Below are positions 53,808 through 62,683 of a stretch of DNA of 64,000 bases, in pieces. The DNA comes from Dysgonomonas sp. Marseille-P4361 (GTDB taxonomy: Bacteria; Bacteroidota; Bacteroidia; Bacteroidales; Dysgonomonadaceae), in assembly GCF_900343125.1 (NCBI RefSeq), contig NZ_OPYL01000002.1, positions 124,001-188,000 on the forward strand. The letters are read 5' to 3'. A program made the translations under genes and the position numbers. How positions within the stretch are numbered: the stretch's first letter is position 1; every line of letters begins with the position of its first letter. The notes under the pieces were generated by a model that worked only from the letters and a program-made list of their open reading frames with translations, had not been told where the DNA came from and did not search any database.

Positions 53808-55151
53808 TTAAAATTTAATTCTTAAACCGCCTCCAACACCAAACACGTTTCGTTTATCTGTTCTTATGCTGAACGGTTGATCATTGTCTAAATAGTATGA
53901 ATAGCGAGGCTCTACATATAAGCTAAGATTTTGATAAAAAGCATATGAGACCCCAGCTGAGGCGTTAAGTGACAATTGTACTCCATCGATACTACCTTTG
54001 TCGGTATTAGATGAGGCTAAGTCGTTACCCTGAAACATCTCTTGGGTGTATTTTTGACTAAGTCCCTTTTCTATCATACCTCCTCCTGAAACATACACAT
54101 TCCATTTAGGGTTATTCCAGAGGTAAACAACAACATTCAGGGGTACTCCTAAATAGTGTAGCTCCTGTTTGGCTTTGTATTGAGGTACATTTGTTCTTTC
54201 CATTTTAGAAGATAGATAAGTGTAAACAAGTCCGGTTTCTATACCAATACGATCATTCAGATCTTTACGAACGGTAACACCAAAAGATAAGGGAGTTTCA
54301 TGATCTATATTTGTGAAGTCTTCTGTGACTAATCGGTTTGTATTAGCATTCCCCGGATCGGTCAATGTAATAGGTTCTTTATTCTTATCACTAAGGAATT
54401 CTGGGTCGTAGTTTGTCGCTTTCAGAGCACTAGACATATCCATTCCTGACGAAATTCCGCTAGAGGAAGACATTGATGCAGCTAACAGCCAATTGTCATT
54501 ACTTTGGCTTTTCTTAGGAACCAATAATTTAGGTTCTTCTTGTTGGCTGGTATTAAACTCTTTTGTAGGAGTTGTAACATCTTCTTTTGGTTCCTCTATA
54601 CTTTCTTTTTCTTTACTCTCTTTATTTTCATTCTCAGAATCGTCATTCTCTGCTACCAAAGGCAATCTGCTCTCGTTATCAGATAGAAGAGCCACACTTT
54701 GAGTATTATTGTTTTCTCCTTCATCTTTTTTCTCATTAGTAGCCGATGCTATGTTATCTGCAACAATAGCACGCTGAGAGTGAACGACAGTAGTCGTTGG
54801 CTTTTCCACAGGTTTAGACTGTTGATCTTCAGCGAATGTTTCACGTGTTTCTTTTTCAGGAGAAACGATATTTTGCTCATTACTATGCGATTCGGCTATA
54901 GTTGATATAGGCTCTTTGCTAGGAAGAATAAGGAATACAACCGTTACGATTGCAGCAATGGCAGCAGCACTACTCACCCAGGTTATCCACTTCTTATTGC
55001 GAGGAGGGGCGGCTTGAGGAGTAATATGAGGAGCAATATTAGCCCAGATATCAAGATCTACCGGCATGCTGAAATCATCCAGCTTTTCTTTAACGCGTAA
55101 GCTGAAATCATCGGGTTGCTCTATATGTTTGTTCTTCTCTTTATTTGTCAT
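53808..55151 (-). CDS. Membrane-anchored protein with C-terminal outer-membrane-type barrel, partner of sigma factor
   Basis: 447 residues. Residues 1-50 are cytoplasmic-like and hold a conserved DIWANI segment as in sigma-regulating proteins. One membrane helix follows (about 55-80, WITWVSSAAAIAAIVTVVFLI). Then comes a Ser/Glu/Lys-rich linker of about 170 residues. The last about 200 look like a PorT/OmpA-type beta-barrel (LSFGVTVRKDLNDRIGIETGL, VSAGVSYAFYQNLSLYVEP, VFGVGGGLRIKF). The start overlaps the sigma gene by 11 bases. It may act as anti-sigma factor and envelope sensor in one chain. Confidence 0.75.
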   Translation of the reverse strand: MTNKEKNKHIEQPDDFSLRVKEKLDDFSMPVDLDIWANIAPHITPQAAPPRNKKWITWVSSAAAIAAIVTVVFLILPSKEPISTIAESHSNEQNIVSPEKETRETFAEDQQSKPVEKPTTTVVHSQRAIVADNIASATNEKKDEGENNNTQSVALLSDNESRLPLVAENDDSENENKESKEKESIEEPKEDVTTPTKEFNTSQQEEPKLLVPKKSQSNDNWLLAASMSSSSGISSGMDMSSALKATNYDPEFLSDKNKEPITLTDPGNANTNRLVTEDFTNIDHETPLSFGVTVRKDLNDRIGIETGLVYTYLSSKMERTNVPQYKAKQELHYLGVPLNVVVYLWNNPKWNVYVSGGGMIEKGLSQKYTQEMFQGNDLASSNTDKGSIDGVQLSLNASAGVSYAFYQNLSLYVEPRYSYYLDNDQPFSIRTDKRNVFGVGGGLRIKF

Positions 55152-55689
55152 TCTCTTGTGTTGTTAATGAAAGAACAATCTCTTGTAAAAGCTTCTTCCC
55201 TCTCAGAAACTGAGAACGAGAAGTGCTTTCTTTTATATTCAACATTTCGGCTATCTCGCTATGCGAATAACCTTCAATTGCAAAAAGGTTGAAGATCGTA
55301 CGATAACCTTGAGGAAGTTTTCCTATACAAGCCATCAATTCTTCGGCAGAAAGTAGATCAACAGCAGATGCATCTGCATATTCGAACGAATCGTAGTGGT
55401 CATCAATGCTTGTGCTAAGTTTAAGTGCATCTTTTTGTCTCAAATATTCTAATGCCGTTGTAGCAAATATACGTCTCATCCATCCGCCTAAGGGACCGGT
55501 CCCAGAGTAGGAATCAATCTTCGTAAATACTTTTATAAAACCTTCCTGAAGGATGTCTTTTGCCGTCTCCCTGTCATATACATAGCGCATACAAACCCCC
55601 ATCATGACAGGGGCATGAAGCTCGTAAATCTTTTTACAAGCCCACTGTTCGCCACGTTTACATCCGGCCACTAACTCTTTTTCGTCCAT
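55141..55689 (-). CDS. ECF sigma factor
   Basis: 182 residues. Region 2: IYELHAPVMMGVCMRYVYDRETAKDILQEGFIKVFTKIDSYSG in order, with the DILQEGFIKV core. Region 4: LPQGYRTIFNLFAIEGYSHSEIAEMLNIKESTSRSQFLRGKKLL. It is a standard Bacteroidota ECF sigma factor. Its stop overlaps the start of the membrane/barrel gene at 53808, the position of an anti-sigma gene. The -7 box TAATTTTG at 55752-55759 gives a leader of about 55 bases. Confidence 0.93.
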   Translation of the reverse strand: MDEKELVAGCKRGEQWACKKIYELHAPVMMGVCMRYVYDRETAKDILQEGFIKVFTKIDSYSGTGPLGGWMRRIFATTALEYLRQKDALKLSTSIDDHYDSFEYADASAVDLLSAEELMACIGKLPQGYRTIFNLFAIEGYSHSEIAEMLNIKESTSRSQFLRGKKLLQEIVLSLTTQENDK

Positions 55690-55751
55690 CAGTAGATTTT
55701 ACTCTCTATTAGCTTGATGCACTTTAGTGAAAATAAGTTGCATCACAATTT

Positions 55752-55759
55752 CAAAATTA
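55752..55759 (-). promoter_or_regulatory. -7 box (TAATTTTG) of the sigma/barrel operon
   Basis: TAnnTTTG match on the minus strand upstream of ATG 55689. No -33 TTG seen. Confidence 0.4.
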
Positions 55760-55807
55760 TATTCTTTTTTTTCTAATATCTTTTTTCTTCTTGAAAACTT
55801 TATCTAA

Positions 55808-56722
55808 TCACTCTCGGATAAGAGGTAAAGTAGAACAACGAAGAAGTCCGCCCATTTTTGATGTTTCGTAGTACGGTATTGCTTCTACTGTTATTCCCCA
55901 TTCTTCTTGCATATGTTTGTTTAAGCGGGTAAAACCCTTTTCGCTTACAACTATATCAGGTGATATGGAGAATACATTTGTATTCATATAATACATTTCT
56001 TCTTGCGTTATTTCAAATACATTTTCCTTTCCAAACAGATCGACTAAAAAATTATAATCTTTTTCGTTACGGAATCCATCCTTGTATATAATTAGCTTAT
56101 CATTTCCTACAGGCATGAAAGTACAGTCTAAATGAAGAATTCCTTTGCGCGGATCAGTATCATTCTTTTTCAATTCGAGGGCGATAAATTGTTTCTCAGG
56201 GAATAATTCTTTCAAAAAAGCAATAGCATAAGCATTTGTTCTAGCTGTCTTAAATTGGGGATAGTCAGGATGCATATACGTTCCAACGAAAACAATGTCA
56301 TTATACAGAACAACATCTCCGCCTTCTACATGTGCTTTTTCGGGAAGATTGTATATTTTGTTGAAAGCGATGTCGTCATAGATAGGCGCATAAGCTTCCT
56401 GTTCATCTGCTCTGTCGGGAATAATATTTGATGTTATTATTTTGTCGTCAATGACGAAAGCAACATCACGGGCAAATATCTGATTCGAATTAGGTAATAT
56501 CAAAGGTCTTAATACTTCAATATTATAGTTGAGTAAGACGCTTTCAAATGCACTCATTTCCTTAGCGATGTCTTCTTCTATAGGATAAACTCCATTCTTT
56601 ACCGATTCGTAAGATTTAGCATCATACGTTTCGGACAGTGTGGGTGCTTTTCCTAACGAGTACGGCTGACCAAGGACGACAGTTTTTAGAGGAGCTGTTT
56701 CATTTTGTACATTCAAAATCAT
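55808..56722 (-). CDS. Arginine deiminase/amidinotransferase family enzyme
   Basis: 304 residues from ATG 56722; a TTG at 56752 lies within the -7 box and is rejected. The guanidino-modifying fold shows all expected residues: Asp86 in FARDVAFV, Glu133-Gly-Gly-Asp in HVEGGDVVL, His197 in ILHLDCTFMP and Cys296 in GGLLRCSTLPLIRE. It hydrolyses or transfers the guanidino group of arginine or a derivative. It is shorter than classic arginine deiminase (about 410), closer to dimethylarginine hydrolases and related proteins, so the substrate is open. Confidence 0.85.
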   Translation of the reverse strand: MILNVQNETAPLKTVVLGQPYSLGKAPTLSETYDAKSYESVKNGVYPIEEDIAKEMSAFESVLLNYNIEVLRPLILPNSNQIFARDVAFVIDDKIITSNIIPDRADEQEAYAPIYDDIAFNKIYNLPEKAHVEGGDVVLYNDIVFVGTYMHPDYPQFKTARTNAYAIAFLKELFPEKQFIALELKKNDTDPRKGILHLDCTFMPVGNDKLIIYKDGFRNEKDYNFLVDLFGKENVFEITQEEMYYMNTNVFSISPDIVVSEKGFTRLNKHMQEEWGITVEAIPYYETSKMGGLLRCSTLPLIRE

Positions 56723-56749
56723 AAGTAAAGTTTTATTTCTTAACGTTTG

Positions 56750-56757
56750 CAAATATA
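56750..56757 (-). promoter_or_regulatory. -7 box (TATATTTG) of the arginine-deiminase-fold gene
   Basis: Perfect TAnnTTTG on the minus strand, 27 bases before ATG 56722; it fixes that start. Confidence 0.6.
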
Positions 56758-56843
56758 GCTTTTATACTTGTAGTAAATAAATTAACAGATGTATGTTTAA
56801 GAATATTTATTATCCATTTCTTATACAGTCATCTTTTAGTTGC

Positions 56844-56851
56844 TAACTTTG
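56844..56851 (+). promoter_or_regulatory. -7 box (TAACTTTG) of the permease gene
   Basis: TAnnTTTG match 22 bases before ATG 56874. Confidence 0.55.
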
Positions 56852-56873
56852 ATAAAATCTAAAAAATAAGCAC

Positions 56874-58145
56874 ATGAAATACAAACTGGACGATAGACCT
56901 CCAATGCTTGCATCTCTTCTCTATGGCTTGCAATGGTGGATAGTGTCTCTTCCTTGTATTATAATAATGGGAACTGTAATAGGAAAGATGCACTTTACGG
57001 AAGTAGCAGATCAAACTCTTTATATGCAGAAACTATTTGCCGTAACCGGATTCACTACCATTATACAGGTTTTGTGGGGGCATCGGCTTCCGCTGGTAAT
57101 TGGACCCGCATCTATTTTATTGATTGGTATTACAGCTTCATTATCTGCAGGAGTCTCCGTTATCTATACCTCCATTATAGTAGGCGGTCTGTTCATAGCA
57201 CTGTTGGCTTTCAGTGGCTTACTGTCTAAGGTGCGCTCTGTCTTTACCGAAAGAGTAGTGACAACTATTCTGATACTGATCCCTTTTACGGTGATGCCTA
57301 CTATTGTCGGACTCGTTTTCGATAATGAGAATCATACATTGTTCAATTTCTTTTATGCATTTGCTCTTATCATTCTCTTGCTGCTTTGCAATAAATGGCT
57401 AAAAGGGGTATGGAAATCGACGACCGTATTGTGGGGTATAATAATTGGTTCGCTAGCCTATTTCTGTATATTCCAATTCCCTGATATAGGCAGTATAGAT
57501 CATAGTAAAGAAAGTGTCTTGAACTCAATTTTTATGAGTTCGTTCAGTTTCGATGCAGGTACTATCTTGGCTTTTATTTTCTGCTTTTTTGCACTTATTG
57601 TCAATGAACTTGGTTCTATTGAGTCTGTAGGACAGATGCTGAAAGCGGAGGGAATGGAGCGACGTATAAAATATGGGGTAGGAATCTCCGGATTGTCAAG
57701 TATGTTATCCGGATCGATGGGAGTTATTGGTTCGGTAGATTATTCGATGAGTACCGGAGTGATATCTTCTACAGGATGTGCCTCTCGTTATACACTTGTT
57801 CCGGCAGGAATAGGATTAATGCTTTGTGCTTTGCTCCCTCAGGCTGTGAATATGTTGAATCATATACCTTCCATTGTTATGGGAGCTCTGTTTATCTATC
57901 TGATGGCTGGTCAGTTGTCTTCAGGCTTTGTGATGATGATGAACGAAAAAGCAGTAATGGGATATAATGATGGTATTGTGATTGGCTTATCTATTATGAT
58001 TGCTATTCTTGTGTCTATTGCTCCAGAGTCTGCAATTGCTCAGATTCCGGATCTTGTACGACCAATATTGGGAAATAGTTTTGTGATGGGGGTTATTACG
58101 GTTATGCTGCTGGAACATGTCATCTTTAGAAAGAAAAAAGTATAA
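56874..58145 (+). CDS. Uracil/xanthine (NCS2) family permease
   Basis: 423 residues with about 12-14 hydrophobic segments. Family marks: MLASLLYGLQWWIVSLPCIII, the HRLPLVIGPASILLIGITA segment, FCFFALIVNELGSIESVGQML with the conserved Glu, and ISGLSSMLSGSMGVIGSVDYSMSTGVISST (the conserved Asn/Ser-Gly region) in order. It imports nucleobases with protons or sodium across the inner membrane. Exact base is not determined. Monocistronic. Confidence 0.9.
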   Translation: MKYKLDDRPPMLASLLYGLQWWIVSLPCIIIMGTVIGKMHFTEVADQTLYMQKLFAVTGFTTIIQVLWGHRLPLVIGPASILLIGITASLSAGVSVIYTSIIVGGLFIALLAFSGLLSKVRSVFTERVVTTILILIPFTVMPTIVGLVFDNENHTLFNFFYAFALIILLLLCNKWLKGVWKSTTVLWGIIIGSLAYFCIFQFPDIGSIDHSKESVLNSIFMSSFSFDAGTILAFIFCFFALIVNELGSIESVGQMLKAEGMERRIKYGVGISGLSSMLSGSMGVIGSVDYSMSTGVISSTGCASRYTLVPAGIGLMLCALLPQAVNMLNHIPSIVMGALFIYLMAGQLSSGFVMMMNEKAVMGYNDGIVIGLSIMIAILVSIAPESAIAQIPDLVRPILGNSFVMGVITVMLLEHVIFRKKKV

Positions 58146-58149
58146 AATA

Positions 58150-58178
58150 TTGAACTCTAAAGAGTTTTATTATATTTG
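58150..58178 (+). promoter_or_regulatory. Promoter of the SDR/TonB_C gene pair
   Basis: -33 TTG at 58150-58152 and -7 box TATATTTG at 58171-58178, 18 bases apart, 23 bases before ATG 58202. Confidence 0.7.
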
Positions 58179-58201
58179 TAGTTGAAACATAACTTTACAG
58201 A

Positions 58202-59152
58202 ATGAAAAAAATAGCAATAACCGGAGCTGCAGGGAATCTTGGAGGTCTTCTTGCTAATGGATTAAAAGACAGAGGAGTCTTTCTTAATCTTCTTATCCAC
58301 AACAAGGATGTAGATGAGGAGTTAAAGAAAAGGGATAATGTCTCTGTTTATAAAATAGACTTGGCAGAGGAAGATACTTTAGACGAATCATTGCAAGGAG
58401 TAGATACTATCGTACACTTTGCAGGAGTCTTATTTAAAGCTAATCCCGAGAAGTTTCTGCCCACTACCAATACCAGATATTTTAAAAACTTGTTGAATGC
58501 CGCCATACGACAGAATGTAAAGAGGGTTATACTTATTAGCTTTCCGCATGTTGAAGGGGAGTCTTTCCCTGAAAGACCGGCAAAGGGAGTATTATCCGGT
58601 AATCCGGAATCTATGCATGCTAAAACCCGATTGGAAGAAGAAAAATTATTATTTCATTACGGAGACAAGTACCAATTCGAGGCTGTATCGCTTCGGGTAG
58701 GAATGGTGTATGGTAAAGGAATTCTTATGATAGATGCTGCTCAGTGGTTTGCCAAATATTGGTTGTTAGGTGTGTGGAGAGAGTTTACATATATTCACCT
58801 TATTTCGAAAGATGATTTTGTAGAAGCTACTATTGCCGCGTGTCTGAAACCTGATATTAGGGGAATTTATCACATTGGTGATGACGGTATGCAAACCTTG
58901 CAAGAGTTCTTGGATGATATTACACGTTACAAGGGGCATCGTAAGCCTTGGCGTATGCCGGTATGGATGATAATGACGGCAGCCAGATGTTTCGAGTTCT
59001 TCTCTAAAGTGTTTAATACGCGCAGCCCACTGACCGTAGATTTTATTAAAATAGGGATGGTGTCATACTATGGTGATACGAGCAGAATGCGGGAGGAATT
59101 ATTGCCTACATTGAAATATCAGACCTATAGAAAGGGGATGGAGTTGTTTTAA
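58202..59152 (+). CDS. NAD(P)-dependent SDR oxidoreductase/epimerase
   Basis: 316 residues of the extended short-chain dehydrogenase fold. The nucleotide site is IAITGAAGNLGGLLANGL (GxxGxxG at about 7-13), followed by DTIVHFAGVLFKANPE. The expected Tyr-x3-Lys of epimerases is not obvious (the segment reads GNPESMHAKTRLEEEKL), so it may be an atypical SDR that binds cofactor for another purpose. The substrate is unknown. A TonB_C protein gene follows after 13 bases. Confidence 0.82.
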   Translation: MKKIAITGAAGNLGGLLANGLKDRGVFLNLLIHNKDVDEELKKRDNVSVYKIDLAEEDTLDESLQGVDTIVHFAGVLFKANPEKFLPTTNTRYFKNLLNAAIRQNVKRVILISFPHVEGESFPERPAKGVLSGNPESMHAKTRLEEEKLLFHYGDKYQFEAVSLRVGMVYGKGILMIDAAQWFAKYWLLGVWREFTYIHLISKDDFVEATIAACLKPDIRGIYHIGDDGMQTLQEFLDDITRYKGHRKPWRMPVWMIMTAARCFEFFSKVFNTRSPLTVDFIKIGMVSYYGDTSRMREELLPTLKYQTYRKGMELF

Positions 59153-59165
59153 TAGTTAGATTGAA

Positions 59166-59693
59166 ATGAAATATATTGTAGCTTTTCTATTTACATTGTT
59201 ATTATCAATTAATATTCTATGTCAGAATACTGATTCTTTAACGATAAAACCTTTTTATGTTTTGTCGGGACTTGGAAGTGATTCAACTAGAATAGAAGAA
59301 AAGCTTATTGATAGTTTGGCAATGATTCAGCTAGTTGAAGAGAAAAATGAACCAAAGATTCAGATGGATGAAGGATTACCTGTCTTTACACGAACTTCGA
59401 TGATGCCAAGCTTCCCTGGAGGGGAACAAAAAATGAATAAATTTATTCGAAAGCATCTGAAATATCCGAAGAAAGCAAAAAAGGCAAAAATTGAAGGTGT
59501 TGTTGTGGTACGTGTTGTTGTTGGGAAAGAAGGTGAAATAAAGAAACCTATAGTTAAAGAAAGTGTCAATCCCGAATGCGATGAAGAAGCTTTAAGAATA
59601 ATTGGTTTAATGCCACGTTGGATACCAGGTAATCAAGGAGGTTTTAGAGTCCCTATATTTTATGAAATAAAAGTTCCGTTTGTCTTAAAATAA
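59166..59693 (+). CDS. Exported protein with one TonB C-terminal domain
   Basis: 175 residues: signal peptide (ending NILCQ), a short linker, and a TonB_C-like domain at about 80-175 (PSFPGGEQKMNKFIRKHLKYP, VEGKEG-like strand VVVRVVVGKEGEIKKPIV, EEALRIIGLMPRWIPGNQGG). It lacks the Pro-rich spacer and inner-membrane anchor of true TonB. It resembles the second domain of the protein at 46128. Likely co-transcribed with the SDR gene. Confidence 0.82.
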   Translation: MKYIVAFLFTLLLSINILCQNTDSLTIKPFYVLSGLGSDSTRIEEKLIDSLAMIQLVEEKNEPKIQMDEGLPVFTRTSMMPSFPGGEQKMNKFIRKHLKYPKKAKKAKIEGVVVVRVVVGKEGEIKKPIVKESVNPECDEEALRIIGLMPRWIPGNQGGFRVPIFYEIKVPFVLK

Positions 59694-59743
59694 AGAAATT
59701 ATTATTTGATATAAGTATTTGTCTTTCTTAAGGAATCTAATTC

Positions 59744-60211
59744 TTAAAAATATATTTCAGCTTCAGAGTTTGTTTTAATTTTATTGTGACCATTCTTTAA
59801 GCGTCTGAATATTTCTATTATCTTCTTATCGTTTAGTTTTTTACGATTTATTTCATTCCTCGTTTTTATTTCTTTAATTTCTTCATAAGAGATTTTTACA
59901 TTTGGGAAAAACTGACCTCTTTCGAACTCTATATCTTCGTTTAGCATTTCGTACATCTTTAATAAGGTTGCATTATCTCCTAATATCACAAATTTAGTAG
60001 CAGTATTATATTGCGTTTTTATTGGTTTCTGATCAATGCTAGCATAAACTATACTTTCACTACCAGTCGGAAGAATTTCGCCTTTAATTACTCTATCAAT
60101 ATATGACTCTATTGAAGAAATGTGATGATTGAACAAGGAGTCGATATTACAACATTTAAGGTTTCCTACAGATATAATAAATACGGATAAAATAATAATC
60201 CTATATTTCAT
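59744..60211 (-). CDS. Exported protein of unknown function
   Basis: 155 residues. A hydrophobic N-terminus (YRIIILSVFIISVGNL) is a likely signal peptide, followed by CC and a helical, charged body (KISYEEIKEIKTRNEINRKKL, EIFRRLKNGHNKIK). No family recognised. Gene context gives no clue. Confidence 0.6.
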   Translation of the reverse strand: MKYRIIILSVFIISVGNLKCCNIDSLFNHHISSIESYIDRVIKGEILPTGSESIVYASIDQKPIKTQYNTATKFVILGDNATLLKMYEMLNEDIEFERGQFFPNVKISYEEIKEIKTRNEINRKKLNDKKIIEIFRRLKNGHNKIKTNSEAEIYF

Positions 60212-60316
60212 GATGTCATTTATTACAGATTAGATTGTATTATATTATAATATTAGATATAGATTTCATTTTAGGTTTGATTGCTAAGGTAGTCTAATTA
60301 TTGATCTTTTAAAAGA

Positions 60317-60351
60317 AAAAGGTTGTGGATCATTCGAATCCACAACCTTTT
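60317..60351 (-). terminator. Terminator of the recA operon
   Basis: 14-base stem AAAAGGTTGTGGAT/ATCCACAACCTTTT with a 7-base loop, 21 bases after the recA stop, with T-run on the minus strand. Confidence 0.87.
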
Positions 60352-60371
60352 AATATTTAGAATAGACTTAT

Positions 60372-61397
60372 TTATTTCTTCTTATCCTGTAATGCAGCAA
60401 AGATAAGTGTTTCCAGTTCTTCAGCTAATTCAGGATTGTCTTTAACTGTATCCTTGGCTGCCTCACGACCTTGTCCTAGTTTAGTCTCATTGTAGCTAAA
60501 CCAAGAACCGCTTTTCTTTACGATACCTAGTTCTACACCCAAGTCGATAATTTCTCCTGAGCGAGATATTCCTTCTCCATACATGATGTCGAATTCAGCT
60601 TTACGGAATGGAGGAGCCACCTTGTTCTTCGCAACTTTTACTCGTGTTTGGCTACCTTTTACTTCATCTCCATCTTTTAGTTGACCTATACGGCGGATAT
60701 CCAGACGAACAGATGCATAATACTTCAAAGCATTACCTCCGGTTGTTGTTTCCGGCGATCCAAACATAACTCCGATCTTATCACGCAACTGGTTGATAAA
60801 GATACAAGTTGTACTTGTTTTGTTGATAGCTGCGGTTAACTTACGCAAAGCTTGTGACATCAAACGGGCTTGTAGTCCCATTTTAGATTCACCCATTTCG
60901 CCTTCTAACTCAGCTTTTGGTGTCAATGCTGCAACAGAGTCAATCACAACAATGTCGATAGCCGAAGAGCGGATAAGCTGTTCTGCAATTTCCAGAGCTT
61001 GTTCTCCACTGTCGGGTTGAGATATCCACAAATTTTCAATATCTACACCTAGTTTTTCAGCATAGAAACGGTCGAAAGCATGCTCTGCATCGATGAAAGC
61101 TGCAATACCTCCAGCTTTTTGAGCCTCCGCTATTGCGTGGATAGCTAAGGTGGTTTTACCTGATGACTCTGGTCCGTATATCTCAATTACTCTACCACGA
61201 GGATATCCTCCTACACCCAAAGCTGCATTTAAGGCTATAGAACCTGTAGGGATAACAGATATTTCATCTATTTTGTCGTCCCCCATTTTCATGATAGATC
61301 CTTTCCCGTAGCTTTTCTCAATTTTATCCATTGCAGCCTGCAGGGCTTTCATTTTCTCCGCATTTGGAGCCGCTTTCTTTTCTTTCTCTTCAGCCAT
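60372..61397 (-). CDS. recA: Recombinase RecA
   Basis: 341 residues, full length. Walker [10 protein letters not shown] at 75-83, Walker [22 protein letters not shown] region, L1/L2 loops with [21 protein letters not shown] and the conserved [30 protein letters not shown], and the acidic C-terminal tail. Forms filaments on single-stranded DNA, drives strand exchange and triggers LexA-type self-cleavage. It lies 31 bases after bcp, so they may share a transcript. Confidence 0.99.
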   Translation of the reverse strand: MAEEKEKKAAPNAEKMKALQAAMDKIEKSYGKGSIMKMGDDKIDEISVIPTGSIALNAALGVGGYPRGRVIEIYGPESSGKTTLAIHAIAEAQKAGGIAAFIDAEHAFDRFYAEKLGVDIENLWISQPDSGEQALEIAEQLIRSSAIDIVVIDSVAALTPKAELEGEMGESKMGLQARLMSQALRKLTAAINKTSTTCIFINQLRDKIGVMFGSPETTTGGNALKYYASVRLDIRRIGQLKDGDEVKGSQTRVKVAKNKVAPPFRKAEFDIMYGEGISRSGEIIDLGVELGIVKKSGSWFSYNETKLGQGREAAKDTVKDNPELAEELETLIFAALQDKKK

Positions 61398-61428
61398 TAT
61401 GTATGTTTCTTAATTTTTTATTTATAAT

Positions 61429-61887
61429 CTATTTATTTAGTATTTGTTCTGCGTGCTCTTTTGTCTTGATCTCTTTAGGACCAATTATACTTTCTATTAC
61501 TCCTGATTCATTTATTAAAAACGTAGTGCGGAAAGTACCCATATATTTTCTTCCGGCAAGTGTTTTTTCTCCCCATACACCAAATGCTTCTACTAGTTTT
61601 TTATCTACATCAGCTATTAAAGGAAATGGTAATTGTTGCTTTTCGATAAACTTTTTATGCGATTTTTCATTGTCAATGCTCACGCCAAGTATTTGATAAC
61701 CTGCTTTTCTGAGTTCTGAAAAGTTATCTCTAAAGCTGCATGCTTCGGCTGTACATCCGGGTGTACTGTCTTTAGGGTAGAAATATAAAATTAGCTTTTG
61801 ACCAGCGTAGTCGCTTGCTTTAACCTCTTCTCCGTCTTGATTAATTCCTAAGATATCAGGAATTTTATCTCCTATTTTTAATGCCAT
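61429..61887 (-). CDS. bcp: Thiol peroxidase Bcp (PrxQ-type peroxiredoxin)
   Basis: 152 residues. Thioredoxin fold with the peroxidatic Cys45 and resolving Cys50 in TPGCTAEACSFRD, the C-x4-C pattern of the BCP/PrxQ group, and the Pro/Thr of LILYFYPKDSTPG before it. Reduces hydrogen and organic peroxides with thioredoxin. Located just upstream of recA. Confidence 0.96.
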   Translation of the reverse strand: MALKIGDKIPDILGINQDGEEVKASDYAGQKLILYFYPKDSTPGCTAEACSFRDNFSELRKAGYQILGVSIDNEKSHKKFIEKQQLPFPLIADVDKKLVEAFGVWGEKTLAGRKYMGTFRTTFLINESGVIESIIGPKEIKTKEHAEQILNK

Positions 61888-61972
61888 ATTTTTTTGTTTT
61901 TATCTTAAGCATCTAAGATATCTGTTTTTTCTAAATAAACCTCTTGATGATTCTGTTAAATAAATGACTTTG

Positions 61973-62554
61973 TCAATGATTTGCAGGTTCAAACCACTTC
62001 TCGTTTTTTAGGGGGATAAAAGTATTCATTCTGTCCAAAAGAAGTTCGGAAGTATTGGCCTCTATCAGAAGGCTCTTGTATTCTTCTTTCAAAAAGCCTT
62101 TTTCCATCATGCGTTGCGACATCATGATCAGAGGGTCGTAAAAGCCATCAATATTAAGTAATCCTATTGGTTTTTTATGAATTGCCAATTGTGCCCAAGT
62201 CAACATTTCGAAGAGCTCTTCCATCGTTCCATATCCTCCGGGTAAGGCTATTACACCATCGCTAAGCTCGTTCATCAAAGCCTTACGTTGGTGCATCGTT
62301 TCTACGATATGCAGCCTTGTGAGGTTTTTATGCTCTAGCTCTTTCTTTTGCAAAAAGCCGGGAATAACTCCGATAACTTCACCCCCTTGACTCAATGCTC
62401 CATCTGCTACAGCACCCATCAATCCCACTCGGGCTCCACCATAAACAATTCCGTATCCTTGTTGGGCTATAGTTTGTCCTAAAATTGTAGCTTGTTTTAT
62501 AAAGATGTCTTCGTTTCCTGACGAAGATCCGCAAAATACTGATATATAATTCAT
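61973..62554 (-). CDS. LOG-family nucleotide phosphoribohydrolase (TIGR00730 type)
   Basis: 193 residues from ATG 62554 (MNYISVFCGSSSG); the TTG at 62581 would precede the transcription start. The Rossmann fold carries GIVYGGARVGLMG and the family signature LPGGYGTMEELFEMLTWAQ with catalytic Glu. Related LOG proteins release free bases from nucleoside 5'-monophosphates (cytokinin activation in plants); the bacterial substrate is not settled. Confidence 0.92.
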   Translation of the reverse strand: MNYISVFCGSSSGNEDIFIKQATILGQTIAQQGYGIVYGGARVGLMGAVADGALSQGGEVIGVIPGFLQKKELEHKNLTRLHIVETMHQRKALMNELSDGVIALPGGYGTMEELFEMLTWAQLAIHKKPIGLLNIDGFYDPLIMMSQRMMEKGFLKEEYKSLLIEANTSELLLDRMNTFIPLKNEKWFEPANH

Positions 62555-62582
62555 TGATTGTTTCTTAAAAGATATATTCAAA

Positions 62583-62590
62583 CAAAGATA
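62583..62590 (-). promoter_or_regulatory. -7 box (TATCTTTG) of the LOG-family gene
   Basis: TAnnTTTG on the minus strand, 28 bases before ATG 62554. Confidence 0.6.
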
Positions 62591-62647
62591 ATAATAAAAT
62601 CATATATTTTTGTCAATGAAAAAGCTGGTTGAAAACATTTGTAAGTA

Positions 62648-62655
62648 TATCTTTG
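62648..62655 (+). promoter_or_regulatory. -7 box (TATCTTTG) of the lipoprotein gene
   Basis: TAnnTTTG match 28 bases before ATG 62684, with a TTG at 62629-62631 (spacing 16, slightly short). Confidence 0.6.
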
Positions 62656-62683
62656 TTTAAGAACCAAGTATAAAACAATTATT

